From positions 89,173-153,172 of the forward strand of contig DIGJ01000018.1 in NCBI GenBank assembly GCA_002419585.1: 64,000 nt of DNA. Direction: 5' to 3'. The position numbers and the translations under genes were made by a program. This document shows, in pieces, positions 23,843 to 32,854 of this stretch (position 1 is its first letter; each line of letters starts with the position of its first letter). This DNA is from Lachnoclostridium sp. UBA5725. GTDB taxonomy: Bacteria; Bacillota; Clostridia; Lachnospirales; Lachnospiraceae. Below the pieces are notes generated by a model. It had not been told where the DNA came from and made no database searches. It saw only the letters and a program-made list of their open reading frames with translations.

Positions 23843-25087
23843 CTATAATCCTAGGTAAACTTCTTTTGGTACATATGCTTTCACAAAGATACCATCTTCC
23901 CGATATTCTTCTTCTATTAGTTGTCCATATTTGCGGATTAATTGAAGCTTTGCAGCTTCTTGATAGGAGAAGACTCGTTCAATATAAACTTTTCTCTCCT
24001 GTAATACACTTTCTAGGCTATCTAATAATTCCTTTAGACCTTTCCCTGTCTTTGCTGAGATTTTGACCGTCTTATCTGCGTGAAAATCCCTTATAATCTG
24101 TTCTGCTTCTAATTTATCCTGCTTATTAAAAGCCGTAATGATCAACTTGTCTTTTACGCCTAAGTTATCCAGTGTTTCATATACAATATGCATCTGATTA
24201 TAAGCGGTTTCATTTGAACTATCCACCACATGAAGAATAATATCCGAATATTTTGCTTCTTCGAGTGTGCTTCGGAATGCATCAATTAAATGATGTGGAA
24301 GTTTACGAATAAATCCTACCGTATCGGTAATCAGTATCTGTTGACCGCTCTCTAAAACAAGATTTCTCGTTGTTGGATCAAGCGTAGCAAACAGCTTATC
24401 CTCTTCTAAGACTCCTGCGTCTGTCAACGTATTTAAAAGGGTCGATTTTCCTGCATTTGTATACCCCACAATTGCAACGACTGGTACCGGATTTTTGCTT
24501 CTTTGTTTTCTTGTCGTTTCTCGTGCTTGCTTTACATCCTCTAATTCTTTGTTAAGCTGTGAAATTCGGTCTCTTATGAGACGGCGATCCACTTCAAGTT
24601 TTTTCTCTCCAGGTCCTCTGGTACCGATACCACCACCTAGTCTTGATAGTGATTTTCCAAGACCAACTAGGCGAGATGCTCGATATTTAAGCTGAGCCAA
24701 TTCTACCTGAATCTTACCTTCCCTTGTAGAAGCGCGACTTGCAAAAATGTCAAGTATCATAACCGTACGGTCAATTACCTTGGTTTCAAGTTCTAACTCT
24801 AAATTTTTAATCTGTGCTGGGGATAATTCATCATCACATACGACTGTGGTTGCACTCAACTCATTCAATAATTCTTTTACTTCTGCAATCTTACCTTTTC
24901 CAATATAAGTGCCTGGATGAACTTTATCTCTGTTTTGAATCACTTTTGCAACGGTAACAGCACCCGCCGTCTTTGCAAGTTCTTCTAGCTCATCCAAAGA
25001 TTCTTCGGTATCGTCCTTATCTTGCAGGGCAACACCCACTAAAATTATTTTTTCTTCTGTTTCCTTTATTTCATGCAATTCTGCCAT
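23843..25087 (-). CDS. hflX: GTPase HflX
   Basis: HflX (414 residues) is a ribosome-associated GTPase that splits stalled or heat-damaged 70S ribosomes. An N-terminal HflX domain (about 1-190) with GTYIGKGK and the glycine-rich GLGKSLSRLGGGIGTRGPGE is followed by the G domain: GYTNAGKSTLLN, DTVGFIRKLPH and NKQD. The C-terminal domain is short. The neighbouring TPR lipoprotein ends 1 bp before it, and thyA follows after 1 bp. Confidence 0.96.
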   Translation of the reverse strand: MAELHEIKETEEKIILVGVALQDKDDTEESLDELEELAKTAGAVTVAKVIQNRDKVHPGTYIGKGKIAEVKELLNELSATTVVCDDELSPAQIKNLELELETKVIDRTVMILDIFASRASTREGKIQVELAQLKYRASRLVGLGKSLSRLGGGIGTRGPGEKKLEVDRRLIRDRISQLNKELEDVKQARETTRKQRSKNPVPVVAIVGYTNAGKSTLLNTLTDAGVLEEDKLFATLDPTTRNLVLESGQQILITDTVGFIRKLPHHLIDAFRSTLEEAKYSDIILHVVDSSNETAYNQMHIVYETLDNLGVKDKLIITAFNKQDKLEAEQIIRDFHADKTVKISAKTGKGLKELLDSLESVLQERKVYIERVFSYQEAAKLQLIRKYGQLIEEEYREDGIFVKAYVPKEVYLGL

Positions 25088-25088
25088 T

Positions 25089-26090
25089 TCATTCCTCCGT
25101 TTGAACTCTTGTCTCTAGGAATTCATACTCTTTTTTCATTGCAGCATCCTCTTTATAAACTTTCATATAAGCTTTGCATTTTTCAAACGCTTCCTCATAT
25201 TGTGTGTCTTTTTCCAATGTCACAATCTGATTATAACGAAGCTGCTTTCGATAACTACCATCACTTTTTTCGATTGCTGTTTCGTATACATTTAATGCAG
25301 ACTCATAATCGCCGCTTTTTTCATAACAAGCTGCAATGTGTAAGTTCACAAAATCATTTTCTGCTTCTAGGGCAGAAGTATACGCTTCATAGCATGATAT
25401 TGCCTTATCGTATTTTTGATTATCTTCGTAGATTCTTCCAAGATAAAAGAACGCTTGCTCTATATTGTTATCAGATGCTAGTTTCATACCTTTCTTTGCT
25501 TCTTTTAAATCACCAAGAAAATAACGAATTTTTGCCTGATTGAACTGATATTCTTCCCCCTTACCTTTGATGGAGAGTCCTTCTTGTAACAGCTCCTCTT
25601 TTTCATTTTCTTTTCCTAATGCATCTAATATAAAATATGCTCGAAATAAATAGGAAAAATCGTTTTGATTATCTTCTCTAAGACTAAGTATTACGTCGTA
25701 AGCTTTCTCATATTCATCCATTGCGCAGAAATTATCTACTTGATAATTTTTTATTTCTTCGTCCCAATTCTTCAAATAGGAAATAGAAAGTGCCTCTTCT
25801 AGGTATTTTTCTGCTTTTTCATAATTTTGAATCTTATAATATCCAACGCCCATTGCATAACAGGCTTTTTTATTTAAAATTTGCTCTGATATACTTAACT
25901 TGCTTCCTTTCGATTCTTGCGAAAGTGCATTACCAAAGCTGTCAATTGCCTCTTCCCATTTATTTTCTTGAACGAATGCTAGTCCCTCATCATATTGCTT
26001 CCTATTTGCCTTTGTGGCAGAACATCCCGTCAAAAGAAAGAAACAGAATGAGACCATCAGACATTTGCCACAAAATCGATTATGCCACAT
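25089..26090 (-). CDS. TPR-repeat lipoprotein
   Basis: The 333-residue protein begins with a signal peptide ending in the lipobox LLTGC, so it is lipid-anchored outside the membrane. At least six tetratricopeptide repeats follow (for example EAIDSFGNALSQ, AEKYLEEALSI, KAISCYEAYTSAL, ALNVYETAIEKS). TPR proteins scaffold protein complexes. The start at 26090 follows GGGAG; the longer frame starts at a TTG with no ribosome site. It lies between apbE and hflX on the same strand. The partner is unknown. Confidence 0.85.
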   Translation of the reverse strand: MWHNRFCGKCLMVSFCFFLLTGCSATKANRKQYDEGLAFVQENKWEEAIDSFGNALSQESKGSKLSISEQILNKKACYAMGVGYYKIQNYEKAEKYLEEALSISYLKNWDEEIKNYQVDNFCAMDEYEKAYDVILSLREDNQNDFSYLFRAYFILDALGKENEKEELLQEGLSIKGKGEEYQFNQAKIRYFLGDLKEAKKGMKLASDNNIEQAFFYLGRIYEDNQKYDKAISCYEAYTSALEAENDFVNLHIAACYEKSGDYESALNVYETAIEKSDGSYRKQLRYNQIVTLEKDTQYEEAFEKCKAYMKVYKEDAAMKKEYEFLETRVQTEE

Positions 26091-26145
26091 CGTATTATCT
26101 CCCAACTGTACCAAAACATTACTATTTATTATAGTATTTTAAACG

Positions 26146-27192
26146 TTACTGTGCAATAGCTTCCTTAAACCCATTCGAATACGCAAACGTTCCATCTTCA
26201 TAAATCCACATCGCTTCTGTATCGTTGATGCTTTCTATTAATTGAAGTCCCTCTTCAAAGGGCATATTAAAAACTGCTGTTGACAAAGCATCCGCTATTC
26301 CTGAATCCTTATTTAATATCGACACAGACGCAAAATAAGCAGATGGCATTAAGGTATTTGGATCAATAATATGATGATACATCTTTCCATCGACCATATA
26401 ATAGCGTTGATAATTCCCACTGGTAACCAAGGACTGATCCTTTGCATTCACTTTTTGCACATAAGCAGTTTCACTGTCTGTATCTGGATTTTGAATCCCC
26501 AGTACCCAATTACTTCCATCTTCTTTTGTGCCAATTGCTGAGATATTACCACCCACACTGATTAGCAAATGATTCATCCCTTCCCTGTTTGCATAATCGG
26601 TCAGCATTTTTGTAGCATAACCTTTTCCAACCGAGCCAACATCCAGGCTCATCTCCTTGTCTTCCAAATATACCGTGGATGCCGCTTCATCTATGATTAC
26701 CTTTGATATATCCACATGTTTATTCGCTATCTTTAATTCCTCCATTGGTGGTAGCTTTGCATTTTCAGAATCATTAAGTTCTTCTGTACGATAATCGTGC
26801 CAGATTGATAATACACTCCCAAATGCAATATTTACTTTGCCATTCGTTTCTTCGTATATTTCTTTTCCCAGGAGTAGCAAATCGATTATCTTTTTATCTA
26901 CCTTAACTGGTGCAATTCCGGCATTATCATTGATTGTCTTTATATTATTGATATTTTCGTAATCATTATAAATATCATATAGTTGATGATAGGTCTTAAG
27001 TTCTTCGTAAAGTTTCTCCGTTTCTTTGGAAAACTCCTCCTGAGAGCTCGCGTAACCATCGATTACGGTTAACGTATCAAATAAATCTAAATACTGCGTA
27101 CTATAACGCGTAATACCACTTGTTTTTTTGCATCCAGCAAGTAAAAGACAAAATAAGATTACTCCAAATAATGTATATTTACAATGTTTCAT
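26146..27192 (-). CDS. apbE: FAD:protein FMN transferase, lipoprotein
   Basis: ApbE (348 residues) attaches FMN to a Thr of target redox proteins outside the membrane. It has a lipobox LLLAGC, then the conserved DVGSVGKGYATKML and SVGGNISAIG. The Mg2+/substrate Asp and Thr appear in KDSGIADALSTAVFN near the end. It follows the Gx transporter and NusG-II genes, a set repeatedly found with extracytoplasmic flavinylation systems. No obvious flavin-acceptor subunit is within the window, so the target is elsewhere. Confidence 0.95.
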   Translation of the reverse strand: MKHCKYTLFGVILFCLLLAGCKKTSGITRYSTQYLDLFDTLTVIDGYASSQEEFSKETEKLYEELKTYHQLYDIYNDYENINNIKTINDNAGIAPVKVDKKIIDLLLLGKEIYEETNGKVNIAFGSVLSIWHDYRTEELNDSENAKLPPMEELKIANKHVDISKVIIDEAASTVYLEDKEMSLDVGSVGKGYATKMLTDYANREGMNHLLISVGGNISAIGTKEDGSNWVLGIQNPDTDSETAYVQKVNAKDQSLVTSGNYQRYYMVDGKMYHHIIDPNTLMPSAYFASVSILNKDSGIADALSTAVFNMPFEEGLQLIESINDTEAMWIYEDGTFAYSNGFKEAIAQ

Positions 27193-27217
27193 GTTATGTT
27201 CACCTCAAAAATTCAAA

Positions 27218-27724
27218 TCATATCTTTTGTAACGCTGGCAAAAGAAACCTCAGTAACACGGAGGTTATCATTCCTGCAATGATTCCTGTTACCAATAAAA
27301 TTGGCAAATAATACAGCCACACCATATTGGTATAAATAATGGATATCGCAACAAACTGACCAATATTATGAAATAGTGCTCCAGACATACTATATAAAAA
27401 ATAACTTCCTTTTTCTTTCAATATAAACATCAATACTACCATGACTACTATAGAAAACACGCCTCCAGTAAGACTTAAAAGTCCTGCTACTGCTCCTCTG
27501 GTCAATGCAGCAAATACACCTTTTAATATTGCAATCATAAGCGCATCCCGTTTATTAAGGAAAAACATAGCATACATAACAACAATATTAGATAGTCCAA
27601 ACTTTACCCCAGGTATTGAAATTGGCATTGGAATCATACTCTCCACAATTGACAACACAATTGCTGTAGCAAAGAGCATTGCCGTTAACACCATATGTTT
27701 TGTTTTTGAATCTTCATTTTTCAT
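27218..27724 (-). CDS. Gx transporter family protein (heptaprenyl diphosphate synthase component I-like)
   Basis: The 168-residue protein has five hydrophobic helices and the family motif IPGVKFGLSNIVVMYAMFFL near residues 35-55, typical of the ECF-like Gx family long mislabelled as a prenyl synthase component. These proteins are thought to move a flavin or quinone precursor. It lies between NusG-II and apbE, separated by 10 and 25 bp. Confidence 0.85.
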   Translation of the reverse strand: MKNEDSKTKHMVLTAMLFATAIVLSIVESMIPMPISIPGVKFGLSNIVVMYAMFFLNKRDALMIAILKGVFAALTRGAVAGLLSLTGGVFSIVVMVVLMFILKEKGSYFLYSMSGALFHNIGQFVAISIIYTNMVWLYYLPILLVTGIIAGMITSVLLRFLLPALQKI

Positions 27725-27734
27725 TTTTTACTTT

Positions 27735-28121
27735 CTACCCAATCATGTCCACATCATCTTTTGAATTCTTATTGTTTGGCACGATTTTTATAATCAATTT
27801 ATTAGGTAAACAGGCTGCGCTTTGTCCAACGAGATGAAGCTTTCCTGATTTTACACAGATTTGATCTGGACAGTCCGAGTGTTCAAATGCAATGGAACCA
27901 TCCGCATATAGATGAAACGTCACATGATCAGATTCCTCAACCTTAAACGTTTCTTCTTTTCCGGTATCTAATAAAACCGTTTTTATTAATTTCGACTCGT
28001 AATAGATTTCTGCCTTTGCAGGTAAATTTGCTACATATAGCCGATATCCTCCATACAAAGCGCCTGCGAATAAAAGCATGCCAATTACCAAATAAATATC
28101 TCGTTTCTTCATCCAACTCAT
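27735..28121 (-). CDS. NusG domain II-containing protein
   Basis: The 128-residue protein has one N-terminal membrane helix (LVIGMLLFAGALYGGYRLYV) and an extracytoplasmic NusG-II domain with SDCPDQICVKSGKLHLVGQSAACLPNKL, the Cys-containing signature of this family. It commonly accompanies ApbE and Gx transporters in Clostridia. The function is unknown, but its place suggests a part in electron transfer or flavin handling at the membrane. Confidence 0.88.
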   Translation of the reverse strand: MSWMKKRDIYLVIGMLLFAGALYGGYRLYVANLPAKAEIYYESKLIKTVLLDTGKEETFKVEESDHVTFHLYADGSIAFEHSDCPDQICVKSGKLHLVGQSAACLPNKLIIKIVPNNKNSKDDVDMIG

Positions 28122-28140
28122 CTTTGCACCAACCTACTAG

Positions 28141-28608
28141 CTATTTCCATTTTTTCTCTAATTCAAGCAACTCTATCTTTGTTTCTATACCACCTGCATA
28201 GCCAACTAAAGAACCATTCTTCCCAATCACACGGTGGCAGGGAATCATAATAGCAATCGGGTTGTTATGATTTGCCATACCAATTGCTCGGCTTGCTTTT
28301 TCATTACCTATCCCGATAGCTAGGTCTTGATAACATCTTGTTTCCCCATATGGAATCTTTAAAAGTTCCTTCCATACTTTTTTTTGAAATTCCGTACCGT
28401 CCGGATTTAGTGGCAGGGAAAAGGTCTTTCTCTTTCCATCAAAATATTCCTCTAATTGTAAAAATGCCAGATCAAGCGATTCACTTTTACCATATACGCT
28501 ATCTGGTATGACTTTTTCTCCAAATTCTAATACCTTGATTTCATGATCCATTATTTGTATGGTAATGAAACCTATTTTTGTCATTCTGGTATCATATTGA
28601 TTCATCAT
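28141..28608 (-). CDS. ogt: Methylated-DNA--protein-cysteine methyltransferase
   Basis: The 155-residue suicide enzyme repairs O6-alkylguanine. The acceptor Cys lies in IPCHRVIG near residue 126; the helix-turn-helix GNEKASRAIGMANHNNP comes before it and the C-terminal GYAGGIETKIELLELE after it. The N-terminal domain is short, as in Ogt. Its ATG overlaps the stop of the upstream CsoR-like gene by 4 bp (ATGA). There is no obvious functional link between the two. Confidence 0.94.
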   Translation of the reverse strand: MMNQYDTRMTKIGFITIQIMDHEIKVLEFGEKVIPDSVYGKSESLDLAFLQLEEYFDGKRKTFSLPLNPDGTEFQKKVWKELLKIPYGETRCYQDLAIGIGNEKASRAIGMANHNNPIAIMIPCHRVIGKNGSLVGYAGGIETKIELLELEKKWK

Positions 28609-28949
28609 TTTACAAATTTATCGATTGCATCTGTAAGATCATCTAAGGATTTTTTATCTCCACTTTCAACCGCGTCCACGATACAATGGTTGATGTGGTC
28701 TTGTAAAATAATCTTTCCGATATTATTGATGGCTGATTTTACTGCCGCTATTTGAATCAGAACCTCGCTGCAATCTCTCCCGTCTTCTATCATTCGCTTC
28801 GTCGCCTCCATATGCCCAATTGCTCTAGACATACGGTTTAGTACTTTTTTTGTATCTTCATGTGGATGCACATGGGTATGTGGAATATCATGCTCATGCT
28901 GGTATTCATGACTATGTTCCAGACAATGTATATTCTCTTTTTCACTCAT
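28605..28949 (-). CDS. CsoR/RcnR family metal-sensing repressor
   Basis: The 114-residue all-helical DNA-binding protein is of the DUF156 family. The Cu(I)-type ligands are arranged as Cys (DGRDCSEVL), His (DHINHC) and Cys (HC), the C-H-C set of CsoR. The N-terminal 30 residues add nine His in HSHEYQHEHDIPHTHVHPH, an unusual extra metal-binding tail. The ligand could be copper; the His tail might point to Ni, Co or Zn. No copper pump is adjacent. A promoter lies at 28991-29020. Confidence 0.88.
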   Translation of the reverse strand: MSEKENIHCLEHSHEYQHEHDIPHTHVHPHEDTKKVLNRMSRAIGHMEATKRMIEDGRDCSEVLIQIAAVKSAINNIGKIILQDHINHCIVDAVESGDKKSLDDLTDAIDKFVK

Positions 28950-28990
28950 TTTATCTTCTCCATTTCATCTTTCACCTATAACTATAGCCG

Positions 28991-29020
28991 ATTTTACCTG
29001 TTCTGTCATTAGAAAGTCAA
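28991..29020 (-). promoter_or_regulatory. Promoter of the CsoR-like repressor gene
   Basis: Minus-strand TTGACT (29020..29015), 18 bp, TAAAAT (28996..28991), about 40 bp upstream of the start. It separates this gene from the cobalamin operon before it. Confidence 0.55.
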
Positions 29021-29032
29021 AGATTTCTTGGG

Positions 29033-29134
29033 TTATTTGTAGTTTCGGCTGACATATTCCGTTTCTTCTATCCCATCTAGTTCATTGAGTTTGCGTGCCA
29101 AATAAAAGAAATACTGTGAACTTAAATTCTCCAT
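29033..29134 (-). CDS. Possible small ORF at the end of the cobalamin operon (33 aa)
   Basis: An ATG inside the last codons of btuD (29134) opens a 33-codon frame with plausible composition (MENLSSQYFFYLARKLNELD...). It overlaps btuD by 13 bp, so coupling is possible. The ribosome site GGAAAG is too close to be convincing and no family is recognised. Confidence 0.25.
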   Translation of the reverse strand: MENLSSQYFFYLARKLNELDGIEETEYVSRNYK

Positions 29135-29880
29135 CTTTCCAGTGCATGTAACATGTAATCTCCAACATCAATTCCATAGATATCATTTAAACTAGTCAAA
29201 TCAAAATCACAGGAATCATCATAGGCTTTGATCTGACCATCATTGAGTAACATTATTTTATCTGCAAATAACAGGGCATGATTGATATCATGAAGGACTC
29301 CGATTACACACCGATTTTCCTTTTTCCCCCATTCTTTGATCTGTTCGAGTAATTCAATTTGATATTTTAGATCCAGATGATTGGTTGGTTCGTCTAATAA
29401 GATTATTTCCGGATCCTGCGCTAAGACACGTGCGAAAAGTGCTCGTTGCAATTGTCCTCCGGAAAGTTCTGTAATCAGACGGTCTTTTTGATCCAACATA
29501 CCAACTTTGTCTAGGCATTCATAAACAAATGCCTTTTCTTTCTTTTGATCGGTCTGAAAAATACCGCCTTTGCTATGTACATAGCGTCCCATCTTCACCG
29601 TTTCATAAACCGTATATGAAAAATAAATGCTTGTCAGCTGATTCATCACTGCAATTTTTTTTGCAATTTCTCTGCGTCCTGCTGTTTTTATATTCATACC
29701 ATTCATCCGTATCGTTCCAGTTGCTGGTAACAGCCCTGAAATTGCTCGCAGAAGTGTTGTTTTCCCACAACCATTCGGTCCCAAAATACAAAGTATTTCG
29801 TTCTCCTTTACCGTAAATGAAATGTCTTTTATGATTGGATTTAAATCATAGCCACAACTTACGTGTTCGATATTTATCAT
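29122..29880 (-). CDS. btuD: ABC transporter ATPase, cobalamin/siderophore type
   Basis: The 252-residue ATPase of a FecCDE/BtuCD importer has Walker A GPNGCGKTT, signature LSGGQ, Walker B ILLDEPTNHLD and an H-loop His in VLHDINHAL. It couples ATP to vitamin or corrinoid uptake. It overlaps the permease gene by 4 bp (ATGA) and is the last clear gene of the riboswitch-controlled cobalamin operon, which makes corrinoid the likely substrate over iron. Confidence 0.9.
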   Translation of the reverse strand: MINIEHVSCGYDLNPIIKDISFTVKENEILCILGPNGCGKTTLLRAISGLLPATGTIRMNGMNIKTAGRREIAKKIAVMNQLTSIYFSYTVYETVKMGRYVHSKGGIFQTDQKKEKAFVYECLDKVGMLDQKDRLITELSGGQLQRALFARVLAQDPEIILLDEPTNHLDLKYQIELLEQIKEWGKKENRCVIGVLHDINHALLFADKIMLLNDGQIKAYDDSCDFDLTSLNDIYGIDVGDYMLHALERWRI

Positions 29881-30905
29881 GCTACCTTCTCCTTTCCACT
29901 TCGAAAAAAGATGTAGATAAAAAATGGTGCACCAACCAAAGCTGTAATGGAACCAATTGGAATTTCAGATGGAGAAACAAGCGTTCTTGCAAGTAAATCG
30001 GCGATTACCATAAAACTACCTCCAAATAAAGCAGACATTGGAATGACATATTTGTGCTCACAGCCAAAGAATCGCCTCACAACATGCGGCCCAATCAAAT
30101 CCACAAAACCTATGATTCCAACAAAGGAAACTGCCGTTCCTGTTAATATGGCAGTCATACCAATCAGGATCCATTTTGCTTTCTTTATTTCGATTCCCAT
30201 CGCGCTTGCTTGTTCTTCTCCAAAGGTCAAGATGTCTAACTCCAGTGTAAATCGCATAAAAAATACGATACAAGCCATTACAATTGGAAACAACACCAGC
30301 ACATAGCTCCATTCTTTTAGCGAAAAGCTGCCTAACTGCCAAAGTAGAATTCGCTGCGAATATTCCTGTGAGGTAGATGCAAGAGTTGACATGATTGCAT
30401 TGATAAAAAGAGATACTACCATTCCAGTTAGAACAATATTAAAATTAGACATGTTTCGGTCAAACTTTGATGCAAGGAAAATGGATATAAATACTGTACC
30501 CAATCCAAACAAAAGTCCCACAACTGGAAGCAAAAAGACTCCGAGTACTCCAGAAGAAACTCCACACATCATGACCAGTATCGCGCCAAGTCCTGCACCT
30601 GAAGAAACCCCTAGTCCATAAGAAGATGCCAGGGGGTTCTTTAATACAGACTGCATTACCGTTCCGCTAACAGAAAGTGCAGCCCCCACCAAAAAGGCAA
30701 GGAGGACACGCGGTAAACGGATATTAAGGAGTAATCCGATATAAATTTCATTGAAATTCTCTGGTAGAGGAACATGAAACATTTTATTCATAAATATTGC
30801 GGCAATCTGCACTGGAGTAATACATACGCTGCCGATTCCGACTCCTAGAATAATAGAAAGGAAGGCAACACCTGCCATTATAATTACTTTTCCTCTATTC
30901 TTCAT
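29877..30905 (-). CDS. btuC: FecCD-family permease, probably corrinoid
   Basis: The 342-residue permease has about ten membrane helices and the family motifs RLPRVLLAFLVGAALSVSGTVMQ near the start and GIIGFVDLIGPHVVRRFFG, the loop that contacts the ATPase. It forms the channel of the importer. It lies 3 bp after the binding-protein gene. Substrate is inferred from the operon. Confidence 0.9.
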   Translation of the reverse strand: MKNRGKVIIMAGVAFLSIILGVGIGSVCITPVQIAAIFMNKMFHVPLPENFNEIYIGLLLNIRLPRVLLAFLVGAALSVSGTVMQSVLKNPLASSYGLGVSSGAGLGAILVMMCGVSSGVLGVFLLPVVGLLFGLGTVFISIFLASKFDRNMSNFNIVLTGMVVSLFINAIMSTLASTSQEYSQRILLWQLGSFSLKEWSYVLVLFPIVMACIVFFMRFTLELDILTFGEEQASAMGIEIKKAKWILIGMTAILTGTAVSFVGIIGFVDLIGPHVVRRFFGCEHKYVIPMSALFGGSFMVIADLLARTLVSPSEIPIGSITALVGAPFFIYIFFRSGKEKVA

Positions 30906-30908
30906 ACT

Positions 30909-31883
30909 TTAATATAGGTCAGGATAAACTGCTTCTGCCATTTCCTTTAAAGCTTTGACAATATTTTCATTCGGAAGGGAACTTGACATATTATCAATGT
31001 AATAAACCTGACCTTCCTTTACTGCAGTTACCTTCTCAAACCCTTCCCTTTCTAAGATTTCCTCACATGGATTTTCAATATAATTTACATTCGTCAAAAT
31101 AACATCTGGATTTGCATTCACTGCATTTTCTGCTTCTACACTAATCCAGCTCTCCTCATCCTTAAAAACATTGGTTGCTCCAATTAACTCAATCATTTCA
31201 TTTAAGAATACCCCGGAACCAAAGCTATACATAGAAGGTGCCGCAGCAATTTCAAAATACACGGATTTTTTATCCGTAATTGTTTTGCCAATTGCAGCTA
31301 TTTGATCGATTTCACTTTGCATCGTTGCAATAATCTCATCACTTTTCGCTGTGTTTTGTGTAACTTTTCCAAGGAAATCGATATCCTCTTCGATTGCCTT
31401 TATGCTGTTACTTGTAGGAATGCAAACAATGCAAATTCCTAGCTCTTTTAATGGTGCAAAGGGATCTTGACCATCAATTAAGCTAATACTGGATACAAAG
31501 ATAATACTTGGATTTAACGCCGCCATCTTTTCTACGTCTGGATTCATTAAATCAAACGTAGGCAAATCGTTTGCAACTCCTTCCCTTCCTACCGAGTTTG
31601 TATCAATTGCTACAAGTTTATCGGCAACACCAAGCTCTACTAAGGTCTCCGTAATAGAGGGAGCCAATGAAATAATGCTATCTATATTATCTGGTATGGT
31701 AATTGCATTTCCCGCACGGTCTTCACTTGGCAGTGCTATCGCCTGGTCTTTTTGTGTCTCAACTACACTAGCCTCAGTATCCGAATCTTTTGTAACTTCC
31801 TCTTTGCTTCCACATCCAGTAAAAGATAGCAATAGTGTTAGTACCAATAGTAGGGATAATAATTTCTTATTTGTAAACTTCAT
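30909..31883 (-). CDS. btuF: Substrate-binding lipoprotein, probably corrinoid (BtuF-like)
   Basis: The 324-residue lipoprotein has a signal peptide ending LLSFTGC and a class III periplasmic-binding fold: SIISLAPSITETLVELG near 70, the LMNPDVEKMAALNPSIIFVSS segment and the NPDVILT motif. It captures cobalamin or cobinamide outside the cell for BtuCD. Position in a cobalamin riboswitch operon beside cobC and cobU supports corrinoid over iron-siderophore. Confidence 0.9.
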   Translation of the reverse strand: MKFTNKKLLSLLLVLTLLLSFTGCGSKEEVTKDSDTEASVVETQKDQAIALPSEDRAGNAITIPDNIDSIISLAPSITETLVELGVADKLVAIDTNSVGREGVANDLPTFDLMNPDVEKMAALNPSIIFVSSISLIDGQDPFAPLKELGICIVCIPTSNSIKAIEEDIDFLGKVTQNTAKSDEIIATMQSEIDQIAAIGKTITDKKSVYFEIAAAPSMYSFGSGVFLNEMIELIGATNVFKDEESWISVEAENAVNANPDVILTNVNYIENPCEEILEREGFEKVTAVKEGQVYYIDNMSSSLPNENIVKALKEMAEAVYPDLY

Positions 31884-31893
31884 AAAAATCTCC

Positions 31894-32466
31894 TTAAATA
31901 ATAGTATATTGTTTTGATGTATTTAAATCAACGAAATAACCTCTTCCAAAATCAGGTTGCCAGTCATAAAAGTTTTTTTTATGTGGAAAGTAATGCTCCA
32001 TTATCTCTGCAATGACTCCTCCATGCGTAATTACTACGATGCTTTTATTCTGTCCGCTTGTTAGAAGTTCTTCCAGTTGCTTTAATCCTGTTTTAATACG
32101 ATGTTTAAATTCAAGTCTGCTTTCACCCATAGGGCAGTGTGCAGTCTCAATGTTTTGAATCCATGATTGATAATCGTATTGCTCTTTCAATTCCTCATAG
32201 GACTTTAATTCAAAAATCCCAAAATTCAGTTCATTTAACTGTGGCATGCAAATGGGCGTTGAATGCCCATAAAGAATTTCTAATGTTTGCTTCGTTCTTT
32301 TCAGCCCAGACACAACAAATAGGTCTGCTTGTGGATAGGTAACTTTATCTTTTAGATTGTGAAGTTCTGCAATCCCTTCATTGCAAAGTCCGATATCGGT
32401 CTGCCCACAGTATAATCTTTTTTTATTCGCCTGCGTTTTTCCGTGGCGTATCAGATATAATTTCAT
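31894..32466 (-). CDS. cobC: Alpha-ribazole phosphatase / histidine phosphatase
   Basis: The 190-residue histidine phosphatase has the catalytic IRHGKTQANKKRLYCGQTD at the N-terminus and the second His in VVITHGGVIAE. In cobalamin synthesis it removes phosphate from alpha-ribazole phosphate or cobalamin phosphate in nucleotide loop assembly. It overlaps the preceding CobU-like gene by 4 bp. Confidence 0.9.
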   Translation of the reverse strand: MKLYLIRHGKTQANKKRLYCGQTDIGLCNEGIAELHNLKDKVTYPQADLFVVSGLKRTKQTLEILYGHSTPICMPQLNELNFGIFELKSYEELKEQYDYQSWIQNIETAHCPMGESRLEFKHRIKTGLKQLEELLTSGQNKSIVVITHGGVIAEIMEHYFPHKKNFYDWQPDFGRGYFVDLNTSKQYTII

Positions 32467-32843
32467 TTTATTTTACTTCCTATACCGCAAAAAATGCGAA
32501 TCACCTCATCTGCTTTATTTGCCAGATAAGATAGGGTTCGTCCACTTGCTTCTCGGTATGCCCGCAAATCTTTATCCATTGGCACAATCCCACAGGAAGC
32601 ATCAACACAAACAAGTATTTTATCCTGTAAGGAGGCTATATTTTCTTTTATATAACAGGTACTATCCATTCCCTTTTTCACCTGGGATAAAATAATGTGC
32701 TCCAAACCATAAATGACACGTTTATCCGTTGTCAGTTCACTTTGCCCTTCTTTACAAATATAAATATCCTGGTCTTCTAACCGATATTTCTCTTTTACAT
32801 AAGAAAGCTTGCCCTGATAGGCTCCACCAATTACCAATATCAC
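32463..32843 (-). CDS. Short CobU-like protein (second copy in the operon)
   Basis: The 126-residue protein starts with a P-loop-like MILVIGGAYQGKLSYVK that lacks the Ser/Thr after Lys. It ends with the CobU C-terminal pattern CGIVPMDKDLRAYREASGRTLSYLANKADEV. It is much shorter than CobU (about 180) and misses the middle guanylyltransferase His region. It may act with the other copy at 33585 or be a relic with another role. It lies between cobS and cobC. Confidence 0.75.
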   Translation of the reverse strand: MILVIGGAYQGKLSYVKEKYRLEDQDIYICKEGQSELTTDKRVIYGLEHIILSQVKKGMDSTCYIKENIASLQDKILVCVDASCGIVPMDKDLRAYREASGRTLSYLANKADEVIRIFCGIGSKIK

Positions 32844-32854
32844 GCATTTCCCTC

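Noticed and set aside
25073..25543. Plus-strand 156-codon frame opposite the TPR lipoprotein
   Set aside because: Antisense shadow with no ribosome site; TPR repeats on the minus strand are unambiguous.
29033..29134. Strong claim for a 33-aa gene after btuD
   Set aside because: Kept only as a low-confidence feature; ribosome site spacing is poor and no similarity is recognised.
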